DNA of 64,000 nucleotides from Desulfovibrio sp. (lineage in GTDB: Bacteria; Desulfobacterota; Desulfovibrionia; Desulfovibrionales; Desulfovibrionaceae). The notes under the pieces were generated by a model. That model was not told the origin of the DNA and made no database searches. It saw nothing but the letters and a program-made list of their open reading frames with translations. A program made the position numbers and the translations under genes. Below are positions 49,975 to 59,269 of this stretch, piece after piece (position 1 is the first letter of the stretch; each line of letters begins with the position of its first letter). The stretch is from positions 1 through 64,000 of the forward strand of contig JAITRF010000077.1 in NCBI GenBank assembly GCA_031288535.1, given 5' to 3'.

Positions 49975-50930
49975 GCGCGGGCGGCAGGGAAAACGCAAAG
50001 CTCGGGGTCTGTCTGAAAGGCGCGAGAGCTTCGCTTGCCCTCAACAATCCCGTGCTTACGGCTTCCGGCACCTTCGGCTACGGCCTGGAATTTTCCCCCT
50101 ACGGCGATTTGCGCAAACTTGGAGGCATTGTCGTCAAAGGTCTTTCCCTGGAGCCGCGTGAGGGAAACCCCATGCCGCGCATTGCCGAAACCCCGTGCGG
50201 CCTGTTGAATTCCGTGGGCTTGCAGAACTGCGGGGCGGAGATTTTTCTCAGGGACAAGCTGCCTTTGCTGCCAGTGGAAGTTCTGCCGGTCATAGTCAAC
50301 CTCTATGCGGCCGCAACTGATGAATTTGCCGTACTGGCCGGACTTTTTTCCGGGGAACACGGCATTGCCGCGCTTGAAGTGAATATTTCCTGTCCCAATG
50401 TGCGGGAAGGAGGGCTGCTTTTCGGACAGGACCCGCGCATGGCTGCGGAGGTGACGGCCGCCGTGCGTGCCCGTTGCCCGGATAAGCCGCTGATTGTGAA
50501 ACTCACCCCCAACGTCACGGATATCGCTGTCATAGCCAAAGCCTGCGTGGAGGCTGGGGCGGACATACTTTCCTGCATCAATACGCTGAGCGGGATGGCG
50601 GTGGATTTGAACACGCGCAGTCCCTTGCTTGCCACAGTGACCGGCGGTCTTTCCGGCCCGGCCATAAAACCGGTGGCCCTGCGGTCGGTCTGGCAGGCCA
50701 GCCGGGCCGTGTCCGTTCCGGTCATCGGCGTAGGCGGCATCGGCAGCGCCGAGGACGTGTTGGAATTTATCCTGGCCGGAGCGGGCGCCGTGCAGGTCGG
50801 CACGGCCTCTTTTTCCCGCCCTGATGCTGTTTTCAGGATAGTGGAAGATCTTCCGGCGGTTATGGAAAAATATGGGGTGGACGACCTGGAGGCTTTCCGA
50901 GGGTCTTTGCTGACGTGGCAGACGGATTGA
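49971..50930 (+). CDS. pyrD: Dihydroorotate dehydrogenase, class 1B catalytic subunit
   Basis: NPVLTASGTFGYGLEF, VNISCPNVREGG, VIGVGGIGSAEDVLEFILAGAGAVQVGTA; GTG start overlaps the pyrK stop. Confidence 0.93.
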   Translation: MSAGGRENAKLGVCLKGARASLALNNPVLTASGTFGYGLEFSPYGDLRKLGGIVVKGLSLEPREGNPMPRIAETPCGLLNSVGLQNCGAEIFLRDKLPLLPVEVLPVIVNLYAAATDEFAVLAGLFSGEHGIAALEVNISCPNVREGGLLFGQDPRMAAEVTAAVRARCPDKPLIVKLTPNVTDIAVIAKACVEAGADILSCINTLSGMAVDLNTRSPLLATVTGGLSGPAIKPVALRSVWQASRAVSVPVIGVGGIGSAEDVLEFILAGAGAVQVGTASFSRPDAVFRIVEDLPAVMEKYGVDDLEAFRGSLLTWQTD

Positions 50931-51098
50931 GAGCTAAAGATATTTTTTTCAGAATTTTTTAAAAAAAAAGCCAAATTTATGTTGACGCGGCATTGCGCTT
51001 AGGGCAAGTAACGCATAAATAAACGCGCGGTTCCGGCAGTTGGTTTGCAGGGTTTTTCGGCGCGGAGTTTCATTGTTTTTTCTGTGAGGTTTTATTGC

Positions 51099-51365
51099 AT
51101 GACTAAGTCTCTTTATGTGGGCAATCTGCCTTGGGCGGCTACGGAAGAGGAAATTCGCAACCTGTTTGCGGCGCATGGAAACGTGAGCTCTGTCAAGTTG
51201 ATAAGTGACAGGGAAACCGGGCGCGCGCGAGGTTTCGGGTTTGTGGAAATGGATGCGGCGGACGCAACCACTGCCGTGGAAGCCTTGGACGGATCCAGCT
51301 TCGGGGGGCGTACCCTGCGCGTAAATGAAGCTCAGCCCAAGGCGCCGCGCCAACCACGTTATTAA
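51099..51365 (+). CDS. RRM-domain RNA-binding protein
   Basis: KSLYVGNLPWAATEEEIRNLFAAHGNVSSVKLISDRETGRARGFGFVEM. Confidence 0.95.
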   Translation: MTKSLYVGNLPWAATEEEIRNLFAAHGNVSSVKLISDRETGRARGFGFVEMDAADATTAVEALDGSSFGGRTLRVNEAQPKAPRQPRY

Positions 51366-51393
51366 AAATCAGTTCCCGGTTGAACTTTTCCGA

Positions 51394-51420
51394 AACCCCG
51401 GCTTGGCCGGGGTTTTTTTT
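51394..51420 (+). terminator. Rho-independent terminator of the RRM gene
   Basis: aaCCCCGGcttgGCCGGGGtttttttt. Confidence 0.9.
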
Positions 51421-51506
51421 CGGCCGGGCGTCATGTCGTTCACGAGGCAAAGTACGCTTTGATCTGATTGGAATAGATGTGGTCTCCATATGACGGCGAC
51501 TGAGAC

Positions 51507-51788
51507 TTATGCGCCGCCGAGCCTGATGTATGTGGGAAAATTGAGAAAAATTCCGCTGGTATAGGTGAGCAGCTTGTCCATAATCCAGGGGAAGCTGATG
51601 AGCAGGGCCAGGAACATGGCGATTATCTTGGGGATGAAGGCCAGGGTGGCCTCCTGGAGTTGCGTCGCCGCCTGAATGATGCTGACGATTAGTCCTACCC
51701 CCAGGCCGACTCCGAGCAGGGGCAGAGATATGAGCAGGGCCAGTTCAATGGACTGCCTTGCGAAACCTACAACAAATTCCTGGGTCAC
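51507..51788 (-). CDS. fliQ: Flagellar biosynthesis protein FliQ
   Basis: LLISLPLLGVGLGVGLIVSIIQAATQLQEATLAFIPKIIAMFLAL. Confidence 0.93.
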   Translation of the reverse strand: MTQEFVVGFARQSIELALLISLPLLGVGLGVGLIVSIIQAATQLQEATLAFIPKIIAMFLALLISFPWIMDKLLTYTSGIFLNFPTYIRLGGA

Positions 51789-51796
51789 GGCGCGCC

Positions 51797-52570
51797 TCAC
51801 AAAAGAAAACTGTTGACCAGCGAACCTACAAGCAGAGACCACCCGTCCACCATGACGAAGAGCAGGAGCTTGAAGGGCATGGAAACCATCATGGGCGGCA
51901 GCATCATCATGCCCATGGCCAGAAGGATGCTGGACACCACCATGTCCAGAATCAGAAAGGGTATATATATCATGAAGCCGATGGTGAACCCGGTCTTCAG
52001 TTCGCTGATCACAAAGGCCGCCGCCAGAGATACGGTCGGCACGTCTTCGCGCGTCGCCGGGCGTTCCATGCGCGTTATACTGTAGAATATGGACAGGTCT
52101 TTTTCCCTGGTATGCCTGAACATAAATTCACGCAAGGGTTTTTCCGCGTTTTGCAGGGCCTCGGCAAAGTCCATGCGTTCTTCGAGATAGGGCTGGAGTG
52201 CCGTGTCGTTTATCGCCTTGCCGACCGGAGTCATGATGGCCACGGTCATAAAAATGGCCAGACTGACCAGTATCTGGTTCGGGGGAAGCTGTTGCACCCC
52301 GAGCGCCTGACGTATGAAATGAAAGACCAGAATGATGCGCGTGAAGCTGGTCACGGTGAGCACTATGGCCGGGGCGAGGGATAGAACTGTCAGGAGGAAG
52401 AGGATTTCCAGCGCCAGTTCAATGCCTCTGGGTTCGCTTTGTCCGGCGGAAAGCGTGAGTTGAAGGTTGGGAAAAGCGAGGGTGGGGGCGGCCTGGGCGG
52501 GTTGAACGAGCGAAATCAAAAGGCAGACGGCCAGGATCACGGGCGCAGCCGTCGGCAACGCGCGCCGCAA
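51797..52570 (-). CDS. fliP: Flagellar biosynthesis protein FliP; start uncertain, TTG at 52570 proposed
   Basis: LAPAIVLTVTSFTRIILVFHFIRQALGVQQLPPNQILVSLAIFMT. The ORF-track start at 52774 reads through repeat A7. Confidence 0.92.
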   Translation of the reverse strand: MRRALPTAAPVILAVCLLISLVQPAQAAPTLAFPNLQLTLSAGQSEPRGIELALEILFLLTVLSLAPAIVLTVTSFTRIILVFHFIRQALGVQQLPPNQILVSLAIFMTVAIMTPVGKAINDTALQPYLEERMDFAEALQNAEKPLREFMFRHTREKDLSIFYSITRMERPATREDVPTVSLAAAFVISELKTGFTIGFMIYIPFLILDMVVSSILLAMGMMMLPPMMVSMPFKLLLFVMVDGWSLLVGSLVNSFLL

Positions 52571-52627
52571 TGCCGTTTCAAGGACGCGGGTGAACCGGCA
52601 AAGCGCGAGATGCGGGGGGGGTTCTCG

Positions 52628-52760
52628 TCCTTGAGCGGATTGACATTGAAAATATCCTTCCGCTCCGCAGGGATTTGCCTGCAAATCTCTGCCGCGAGAG
52701 TGTCGCAAGGCGGACTCGTTTCGCCGGCAAGCGGCAATCTCAAGCGCAAAACGCTCTCGG
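52628..52760 (-). repeat. Family A palindromic element, copy A7, between fliO and fliP
   Basis: Reverse complement: gcgttttgcgcttgagattgccgcttgccggcgaaacgagtccgccttgcgacactctcgcggcagagatttgcaggcaaatccctgcggagcgg. Confidence 0.85.
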
Positions 52761-52770
52761 GGCGCGCGGT

Positions 52771-53352
52771 TCATTTCCTCTCATCCGGTTTCAGGGTAGG
52801 AGGAGTTTTTCCCGCTGCCGGTTCCGTCGTATACTTCGTGCCAAAAACTCTATCTTCCGGTTCGTCCGCTTCGTCGGGCCGGTTTGCTTCCGCTTCTTCG
52901 CGGAATATTTCCGTGAGCAGGGAGATGTTCCGTTCCGTAACCCCGACGATCAGATGTCTGTCCAGGCAGCGGATTGCCAGGATCCATTTTTTGGGACCGA
53001 GGGGGAGGCGGTTCTCAACGCGCAGCATATTGCCCTGGGACGCGAACAGTCCCGGAGCCATGCCGCGTTTGCGGATGAACCAGAGCAGCCCCCAGAGCAG
53101 GGCGACAAGCAGGCAAAGCAGGGCCAGGGCCTCGAAATAGCCGCTCCAGGACAGGCTGACGTCCGGGATTTGCCCTGCCGGGGGGGGGAGAGACGGGCTG
53201 TCCGTGGCGTTTTGCGCATCGGCCGCGAAAGAGACGCGTGCGGCGCAGAGTGCGCAGAGGATCTGGGCAAAGAAAAAAAGTCTGCCCGGTCGCTTCCGGA
53301 TTCGTAGTGCAAAGGCCGGTATTTCGAGGAGCCGGGTGGAGGAAAAGCGCAT
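52771..53352 (-). CDS. fliO: Flagellar biosynthesis protein FliO
   Basis: Single TM, then NMLRVENRLPLGPKKWILAIRCLDRHLIVGVTERNISLL. Confidence 0.82.
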   Translation of the reverse strand: MRFSSTRLLEIPAFALRIRKRPGRLFFFAQILCALCAARVSFAADAQNATDSPSLPPPAGQIPDVSLSWSGYFEALALLCLLVALLWGLLWFIRKRGMAPGLFASQGNMLRVENRLPLGPKKWILAIRCLDRHLIVGVTERNISLLTEIFREEAEANRPDEADEPEDRVFGTKYTTEPAAGKTPPTLKPDERK

Positions 53353-53524
53353 GGTCGATACGCTGTAACACTTAAAAATGTATACGGTGCAGCGTGGCAG
53401 GCGCCGGGCGGCAAGCCCGGCGCGCCGCCGAAGGCGGCGTGAGCACCGCAAAAACCGCGTCTTTTGCCGTGCGATTTTGTCGCCTAAAACGAAGCGGATG
53501 CGCGGTTCTAAGCGACACATGGCG

Positions 53525-54058
53525 CTAACCCAGTTGCTTCACCCGTTCTATGGGGCTTATGATGTCCGTGAGGCGGATGCCGAATTTTTCGTTGATGACC
53601 ACCGCCTCTCCGCGCGCGACCATTTTTCCGTTCACATAAACCTCCAGAGGTTCTCCGGCCAGTTTGTTCAGTTCCACCACCGAACCCTGGCCGAGCTGGA
53701 GCAGCTCGTTGATCAGCAGGCGGGTGCGGCCCAGTTCGGCTGAAACGTCCAGAGGGATGTCCAGGATAAAATCCAGCTCGCGCCTGCCGGAATCCTGACG
53801 CGGGGCCTTGGCCTCATCGGTCAGGTCCTTGAAATCCATCACCTTCGCCTGGGCGGCGAGAGTAGCCTGTTCCTTGTCCTTTTTGACGTTGGCCTGCTCG
53901 TCGGCGGCCAAGGCCGCGGCCCATTCCGCAGCCAGGGCTTCGTCGTCGTTTTTCGCGTCGCCCGCGTTCTTTTCGCCCGCAGGGGCGGGCTGCTCCTCGT
54001 CCTCCAACGACGCCGCCCATTCCGCGGCCAGGGCGTCCTGATCCACATCGTCAGCCAT
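53525..54058 (-). CDS. fliN: Flagellar motor switch protein FliN
   Basis: LDFILDIPLDVSAELGRTRLLINELLQLGQGSVVELNKLAGEPLEVYVNGKMVARGEAVVINEKFGIRLTDI. Confidence 0.95.
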   Translation of the reverse strand: MADDVDQDALAAEWAASLEDEEQPAPAGEKNAGDAKNDDEALAAEWAAALAADEQANVKKDKEQATLAAQAKVMDFKDLTDEAKAPRQDSGRRELDFILDIPLDVSAELGRTRLLINELLQLGQGSVVELNKLAGEPLEVYVNGKMVARGEAVVINEKFGIRLTDIISPIERVKQLG

Positions 54059-54115
54059 AAAGCTTCCTTCCGTTTAGGATGAATGGCGCGGCGTACGCGC
54101 GCCGTCAAAGCATTT

Positions 54116-54613
54116 TCATTGTATGAACAAATCCGTTATGAACACCTGGCTGACCTTTCCCCGGCCCAGGATGGCGTTCAGCCTGTCCGTGATCTCGCTT
54201 TTCAGCAGAACTTTTTTTTCCGGCGTGGACAGGTCGGCGTAGGTTTTGCTCGCAAGCAGAAGCAGGATGGCGTCGCGGATGCGGGCGTTATTCCTGGCCA
54301 CTTCGTTTTTTACCTTGTTGTCGGCGGTCTCTATTTCAACGTGCAGGCGGATGAGGCGCTGTCCCAGAGGGTCGGCAAGATTGGTGACGAAGGCGGGCAG
54401 GGCGACGGTGAGGCTTGGAAGCTGGGGTGCCTGCTCTTCCTCCGCTACCGGCTCCTTGCCGGTAAAGCTTTGGATCATGGGCATGAGTCTCTCGCCGAGG
54501 AAAAAGAACCATGCAGCCGCGCCGCCTCCGCCCATGACGGCCAGGATAAGGATTATCACGATCAGCAGCCTGAGCTTGCTTTTCTTGCGGGGTGTCGCCG
54601 CTTCGTCCGCCAT
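54116..54613 (-). CDS. fliL: Flagellar basal body-associated protein FliL
   Basis: LLIVIILILAVMGGGGAAAWFFF...NNARIRDAILLLLASKTYADLSTPEKKVLLKSEITDRLNAILG. Confidence 0.9.
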   Translation of the reverse strand: MADEAATPRKKSKLRLLIVIILILAVMGGGGAAAWFFFLGERLMPMIQSFTGKEPVAEEEQAPQLPSLTVALPAFVTNLADPLGQRLIRLHVEIETADNKVKNEVARNNARIRDAILLLLASKTYADLSTPEKKVLLKSEITDRLNAILGRGKVSQVFITDLFIQ

Positions 54614-54631
54614 GGTCTCGCTCTTTCAAAA

Positions 54632-55366
54632 CTATATGTATGAGGCAGTTCTGGACACGGTTTTCAACAAGAGTTCGATGCGTCGGTTTTTCCGCCGTCC
54701 TTCGGCGCTTTCATCGGAACAGACGGCCTTGTCCGGCCCGTATCCGCTGATGGAAAAGCGGTCCGCCGGCACTTTGGCTTGCAGAAAGTGTTCCAAAACC
54801 GCAGCGGCCTTGAGATAGCAGCTTTCATACGGGCTTTGCGGGGCGCTTGCGGGCCGGTCGTCCGTGTGCCCGCTTATGTTTATGTCAGCGTTGAGGGCCA
54901 GAATAACAGGAGTGAGCAAGTCAAGCAACTTTTTGCCTTTTTCCTTGAGTTCGGCGCTGTCCTCCGGAAAAAGCAGGTCATCAGTCAAAACAATGACGGC
55001 GCCTTCGGGATGCGAGAGGAGTTCGATCAGTTCACTGAGTTTTTTTGAGGATGTCTCCGGGTCGGTGGGCTCAAAGGCAAAGAGCAGGTCCAGCACCTTT
55101 TGCGCGATGCCGGGAAGTTCCCTGGGGTTCTTCAAATACTTGGCTATTAGTTGGATATCTTTTTCCCTTGTCTCCAGGGAGGGGGCGGTTTTTTGCGTCT
55201 GGCCCCGCATCTGCGCCCCGATTCTGGAAACAAGGGTCTTGTCCATGCCGGACATGCTGAAGAGCAGGATGAAAAAGGCCAGGAGCAAGGTCATCAGGTC
55301 GGAGAAAGTGACGAGCCAGGGTAAGCCCGTTCCGGCGGGTTTCGCCTTTCTGCGCGCCGGGCTCAT
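54632..55366 (-). CDS. MotB-like/OmpA-domain stator protein 1
   Basis: WLVTFSDLMTLLLAFFILLFSMSGMD plus OmpA motif ISGHTDDRPAS...ISGYGPDKAVCSDESAEGRRKNRRIEL. Confidence 0.88.
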   Translation of the reverse strand: MSPARRKAKPAGTGLPWLVTFSDLMTLLLAFFILLFSMSGMDKTLVSRIGAQMRGQTQKTAPSLETREKDIQLIAKYLKNPRELPGIAQKVLDLLFAFEPTDPETSSKKLSELIELLSHPEGAVIVLTDDLLFPEDSAELKEKGKKLLDLLTPVILALNADINISGHTDDRPASAPQSPYESCYLKAAAVLEHFLQAKVPADRFSISGYGPDKAVCSDESAEGRRKNRRIELLLKTVSRTASYI

Positions 55367-56226
55367 GGCGCGCCCGGAGTCGTTTTGGGCAGGGCGAAAT
55401 CAAATTTGAAACCCCTGTAGTACATCTCCTTTTGAACTTCCTCTTTGTCTTTCAGCTCTTCCAGTTTTTGCAGCCATTCCCGGTTGCGTTTGTCAAGGAC
55501 GAGGTCTACGCGCCGGTTTTTGCGCCGGCCTTCGGGGGTGTTTTCCGAAAAGCGGGGATGCAGGCTGCCGAAAGCCTCCATGGAGAGCCTGCCGGAATCG
55601 AGGCCGTGGCCGGAGAGGTAGAGATAAACCGCCAGCGCGCGCTGGAAAGACAGAGGCCAAGTGCTGTCCATGCCTTGGTTTTCCAGATCCACGACATAGC
55701 CTTTCCCTTCCTCTTCCCGGCGCGTTGCCGCGTGTCCCGCCACCAGCAGCGGGTATTCCAGACGCTGCAGATAGGGGAGCAGCCGGTCCAGCAGATCCGC
55801 TCCCTGCTGGGCGATCTCACTGCTTCCGGAGGTAAAGAGCACATCGGCGCCCATGGACAGAATCTGGACGTGTTTGTTTTCCTGAAAGTCCAGGTTGTCT
55901 CCGATGGCGTCAAAGAGCAGGTCCCGCAGGGGAGAGAGGTCGTTCTGATAATCTTTGGCTGGGGGCGGGTCCTGGGGGATGCGGGCGGGGGCGCTGCCTT
56001 CCCCGGTCGTCGCATCCGGCTGAACCTTGGGCGGGGTCATTTCCGGAAGTGAGGTTTTGCGGCTTGAAAAGCTGGAGGATACGGAGTTTATGGCCGCGAC
56101 TTTGGCTTTTTCGTCAATGACCGAGCCGGCGGTCAAAAATACAAAGAAAGTGAAAAGCAGGGTGACGAGATCCGTGTAGGTCAGCAGCCATGCGGGGCGG
56201 GGCGGGACGGGGCGGCGTTTGCTCAA
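55363..56226 (-). CDS. MotB-like/OmpA-domain stator protein 2
   Basis: WLLTYTDLVTLLFTFFVFLTAGSVID plus LVAGHAATR...FSENTPEGRRKNRRVDLVL. Confidence 0.87.
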   Translation of the reverse strand: MSKRRPVPPRPAWLLTYTDLVTLLFTFFVFLTAGSVIDEKAKVAAINSVSSSFSSRKTSLPEMTPPKVQPDATTGEGSAPARIPQDPPPAKDYQNDLSPLRDLLFDAIGDNLDFQENKHVQILSMGADVLFTSGSSEIAQQGADLLDRLLPYLQRLEYPLLVAGHAATRREEEGKGYVVDLENQGMDSTWPLSFQRALAVYLYLSGHGLDSGRLSMEAFGSLHPRFSENTPEGRRKNRRVDLVLDKRNREWLQKLEELKDKEEVQKEMYYRGFKFDFALPKTTPGAP

Positions 56227-56987
56227 CGGCTGTCTCCGCGCTCTTTCGGCGATTGGAAGCAGGACAGCTTTTCCATGATTATGCGCGGGTTTTCCCCTCT
56301 GGATATGGCCAGAACCCCTTCCATCTGCATCTCCATGAGCTTGATTTCTTCCTTGGACTTGTGCCGGAGTTTTCCCACCATGGGCAGGAAGACGAAATTT
56401 GCGAGCAGGGAGCCGTAGAAAGTCGTGATCAGGGCCAAAGCCAGACCGGGGCCGATGGCACTCGGCTCGTCCATGTTTTTCAGCATCTTGACGAGGCCGA
56501 TTACCGTGCCCAGCATGCCTATGGCCGGGGCGTACGAGGCAAGGGCGTCGGCCATTTCAATGCCGGTCTCGTGCCGGGCTTCGGTATTGGCAATCTCCGT
56601 TTCCATGATGTTCTGGATGACTTCCGGTTCCAGCCCGTCCACGGCCAGATTCAGGCCCTTGCGCAGATAGGGGTCCTCAATTTCCCGCACGTTTTCTTCC
56701 AGAGCCAGGATGCCGTCGCGTCGGGCCTTCTGGGCGTACTCCATGAAATTGTCTATGATTCGGTTTGCGGAGAGTCCCCCGTCCCTGATCATCTTGCCGG
56801 CAAGCGCGCTTATGGTGCGTACCGTGCCGAACGGGTACTGGGTGAGGACTGCGCCTACGGTCCCGCCGAGAACCAGCAGAAAGGAGGGCAGGTCGATGAA
56901 AAGCATGAAGTCCCCGCCCCCCACGGCAATCGCCGCGGCGATCATGCCGAAGGAGACGAGCGCGCCGATGATCGTTGTCTGATCCAT
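56223..56987 (-). CDS. motA: Flagellar motor stator protein MotA
   Basis: MDQTTIIGALVSFGMIAAAIAVGGGDFMLFIDLPSFLLVLGGTVGAV...YAPAIGMLGTVIGLVKMLKNM. Confidence 0.93.
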   Translation of the reverse strand: MDQTTIIGALVSFGMIAAAIAVGGGDFMLFIDLPSFLLVLGGTVGAVLTQYPFGTVRTISALAGKMIRDGGLSANRIIDNFMEYAQKARRDGILALEENVREIEDPYLRKGLNLAVDGLEPEVIQNIMETEIANTEARHETGIEMADALASYAPAIGMLGTVIGLVKMLKNMDEPSAIGPGLALALITTFYGSLLANFVFLPMVGKLRHKSKEEIKLMEMQMEGVLAISRGENPRIIMEKLSCFQSPKERGDSR

Positions 56988-57013
56988 GTCGGAAACTCCG
57001 TAGCGCCCGCCAG

Positions 57014-57781
57014 TCAGACGCGGCCGCGCATCCCGAAAATATCCGTTCCGATGCGCAACAGGGTTGCGCCTTCTTCCACCGCTGTCTCAAAATCGCCCGA
57101 CATGCCCATGGAGAGATGGGGCAGGGGCAGGGAGCAGAGCGTTTCCATCTTGTCCCGCAAGGTTCTGAGCATAATGAAATAGGGCCTGGAGTCCTCGACT
57201 GTCCCGGGAAGAGGCGGCAGGCACATGAGGCCTTGCACGCGGATGCTCGGCATCGCGCGCGCGGCGTTCAGCAAATCCTCCAGCCCCTCCGGCGCGACTC
57301 CGTGTTTCTGCGCCTCGCGTCCCACGTTCACCTGGACGAGCACGTCCTGGGGCGGCAAGGGCGGCGCGTTCCCGGCCAGATCTTCCGCCTTTTTTTTCTC
57401 CCAGGCCTTTTGCAGCGCTTCGGCAAGGCGCACGGAATCCAGAGAATGGATCAGTTCGAAGGGGCCGATTACTTCCCTGCTTTTTCTGCTCTGCACGTGC
57501 CCGATGAAGTGCCAGGCGGGCGGGTGCGTTTGGGGCATGGAGGACAAGAGCCGTTCCACCAAGGGAATTTTTTCTCCGGCCTCACTGGCGTAGCTTTCCC
57601 CGAAAAGCGCGCGGCCTTTGCCCGCGGTCTGCCAGTAGGCGCACAGTTCCACCACGCTAGCGGCCCCGTGCGTTTTGGAGACGGCCACCAGTTCCAGGTT
57701 TTCCCTGTCTCTGCCCGAGCGGGAAAGGGCTTTTTCCAGGCGTTCGCACACCGCGTCAAAACGTTCGGTTAAAGCGCTCAA
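57014..57781 (-). CDS. YggS-family PLP homeostasis protein
   Basis: ENLELVAVSKTHGAASV...WHFIGHVQSRKSREVIGPFELIHSLDS...LPHLSMGMSGDFETAVEEGATLLRIGTDIFG; TTG start at 57781 with AGGAG upstream. Confidence 0.9.
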   Translation of the reverse strand: MSALTERFDAVCERLEKALSRSGRDRENLELVAVSKTHGAASVVELCAYWQTAGKGRALFGESYASEAGEKIPLVERLLSSMPQTHPPAWHFIGHVQSRKSREVIGPFELIHSLDSVRLAEALQKAWEKKKAEDLAGNAPPLPPQDVLVQVNVGREAQKHGVAPEGLEDLLNAARAMPSIRVQGLMCLPPLPGTVEDSRPYFIMLRTLRDKMETLCSLPLPHLSMGMSGDFETAVEEGATLLRIGTDIFGMRGRV

Positions 57782-57863
57782 AGCTTTCTCCTGCCGCAGG
57801 CGTCGCCGGAGCGCATTCGGGAAAAGATTCGCCGGCGCGCGTTGCGCGGGCAAAGCGCGTCCG

Positions 57864-58050
57864 GCCCGCGCACCCGGCGAAGCAGCTCCGCATTGCGTCG
57901 CCGGGTGCATTTTATTTGGACAGCCGCAGGCAACGCCTGCCTTTTGCGAAACCTGCGGTTTTGGCGCTTGCCCTGGCAAGCGCAATTCCGATTCCTGATG
58001 AAAAAATTCATACGGAATCGGAGTCATGTACCCTCGGCAAAGCCGGGGGC
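57864..58050. repeat. Array of consecutive hairpins between yggS and era
   Basis: GCACCCGGCGA/TCGCCGGGTGC, GCAGGCaacGCCTGC, GCGCTTGCCctGGCAAGCGC, CCGATTCC/GGAATCGG, TCGGCaaaGCCG. Confidence 0.6.
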
Positions 58051-58105
58051 TTACCAATTTTTTGTTAACCCGCTCTGATCCTCCGGACAAAGCGTCAGCC
58101 GGACC

Positions 58106-59047
58106 TTACAGGTCGGTCATTCCCGCGGCCGGATCGAGGCTGTGCAGGAATGCCTGGTCTTCGGCCCAGTTTTCCTTGATCTTGACCCAAAGCTGCAAAT
58201 GCGCCTTGCGCCCCAGCAGTTCCATGATTTCCTTGCGCGCAGTCTGCCCGACCTGCTTTATATTGCGTCCGGCACGGCCGATTACCATGGCCTTGTGTGT
58301 GCTTTTCGCAACATAAATCACCGCATGGATCGTCACGTGGCCGCTTTTTGCGTCCTCCTCCCAGGCCTCGATGTCCACGGCCGTGGAGTAGGGCAGTTCC
58401 TGGCGCAGAAAGAGAAACAGCTTCTCGCGTATTATTTCCGCGGCCATGAAACGCAGGGGGAGGGTGGAGAGCATATCTTCCGGGAAAATGGCGGGTGATT
58501 CCGGCAGGGCTTTTTTGACGGCCGTAAGCAGTTGCGGCAGGCCTTCTCCGCTTGCGGCCGAAACCGGGAAGATCTCCGCGTCCGGCCAAGCCGCATTTGC
58601 GGCTTCAAGCAGGGGGAGAAGGCGGGATTTGTCGCCGAGCAGGTCCACCTTGTTGGCTATGATGAAGACTGGTCTTGTTTCGTCGGCTGTGGCGCTACGC
58701 AGGGAAGCGGTGTCGTTTGCGAAAAAGTCCGGATGTCGGGCGTAGAGGTCGGCGTCGATGATTATCCCCAGAACATCGGCGGATTCCAGGGACTGCCAGG
58801 CGGAGTGGACCATCGCGCGGTTCATTTTGCCGCGCAGTTTGTGAATGCCGGGCGTGTCCACGAAAATCACCTGGGCGTCTTTTTCGGATAGAATGCCGGT
58901 AATCCGGTTGCGCGTGGTTTGCGGCAGGGGCGACACGATCGCCACTTTCCGCCCCAGGCATTTGTTCAGGAAAGTGGACTTTCCGGCGTTGGGAGGTCCG
59001 ATGAGGGCGACAAGCCCGCATTTGAAGGGAGGGAGGGTCGTGGACAT
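58106..59047 (-). CDS. era: Ribosome-associated GTPase Era
   Basis: GLVALIGPPNAGKSTFLNKCLGRKVAIVSPLPQTTRNRITGI, FVDTPGIH, KH domain VIGRAGRNIKQVGQTARKEIMELLGRKAHLQLWVKI. Confidence 0.96.
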   Translation of the reverse strand: MSTTLPPFKCGLVALIGPPNAGKSTFLNKCLGRKVAIVSPLPQTTRNRITGILSEKDAQVIFVDTPGIHKLRGKMNRAMVHSAWQSLESADVLGIIIDADLYARHPDFFANDTASLRSATADETRPVFIIANKVDLLGDKSRLLPLLEAANAAWPDAEIFPVSAASGEGLPQLLTAVKKALPESPAIFPEDMLSTLPLRFMAAEIIREKLFLFLRQELPYSTAVDIEAWEEDAKSGHVTIHAVIYVAKSTHKAMVIGRAGRNIKQVGQTARKEIMELLGRKAHLQLWVKIKENWAEDQAFLHSLDPAAGMTDL

Positions 59048-59056
59048 TCAGGCGGT

Positions 59057-59185
59057 CCCCCGCGTTGAAAACTTCGTTTTTCAGCGCGGATGTCTGTAAA
59101 TATTGTCTTATATGGCTTCCGTCGCCGCCCGGCAGGGCGGCGAAATGCCGTCCCGGCGATACGGAAAACCGCGTTTTCCGGCGTT
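59057..59185 (-). repeat. Family D repeat, copy D2
   Basis: Reverse complement contains ttacagacatccgcgctgaaaaacgaag and ggaaaacgcggttttcc, matching D1. Confidence 0.5.
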
Positions 59186-59269
59186 GCGATCCTGTCAAAA
59201 ACCACTTGGGAGGTGATTTTGAAATGAGTTCTAGTCGTTTGCCTCTGCCTTGTCAATCGTGTTACGTTA

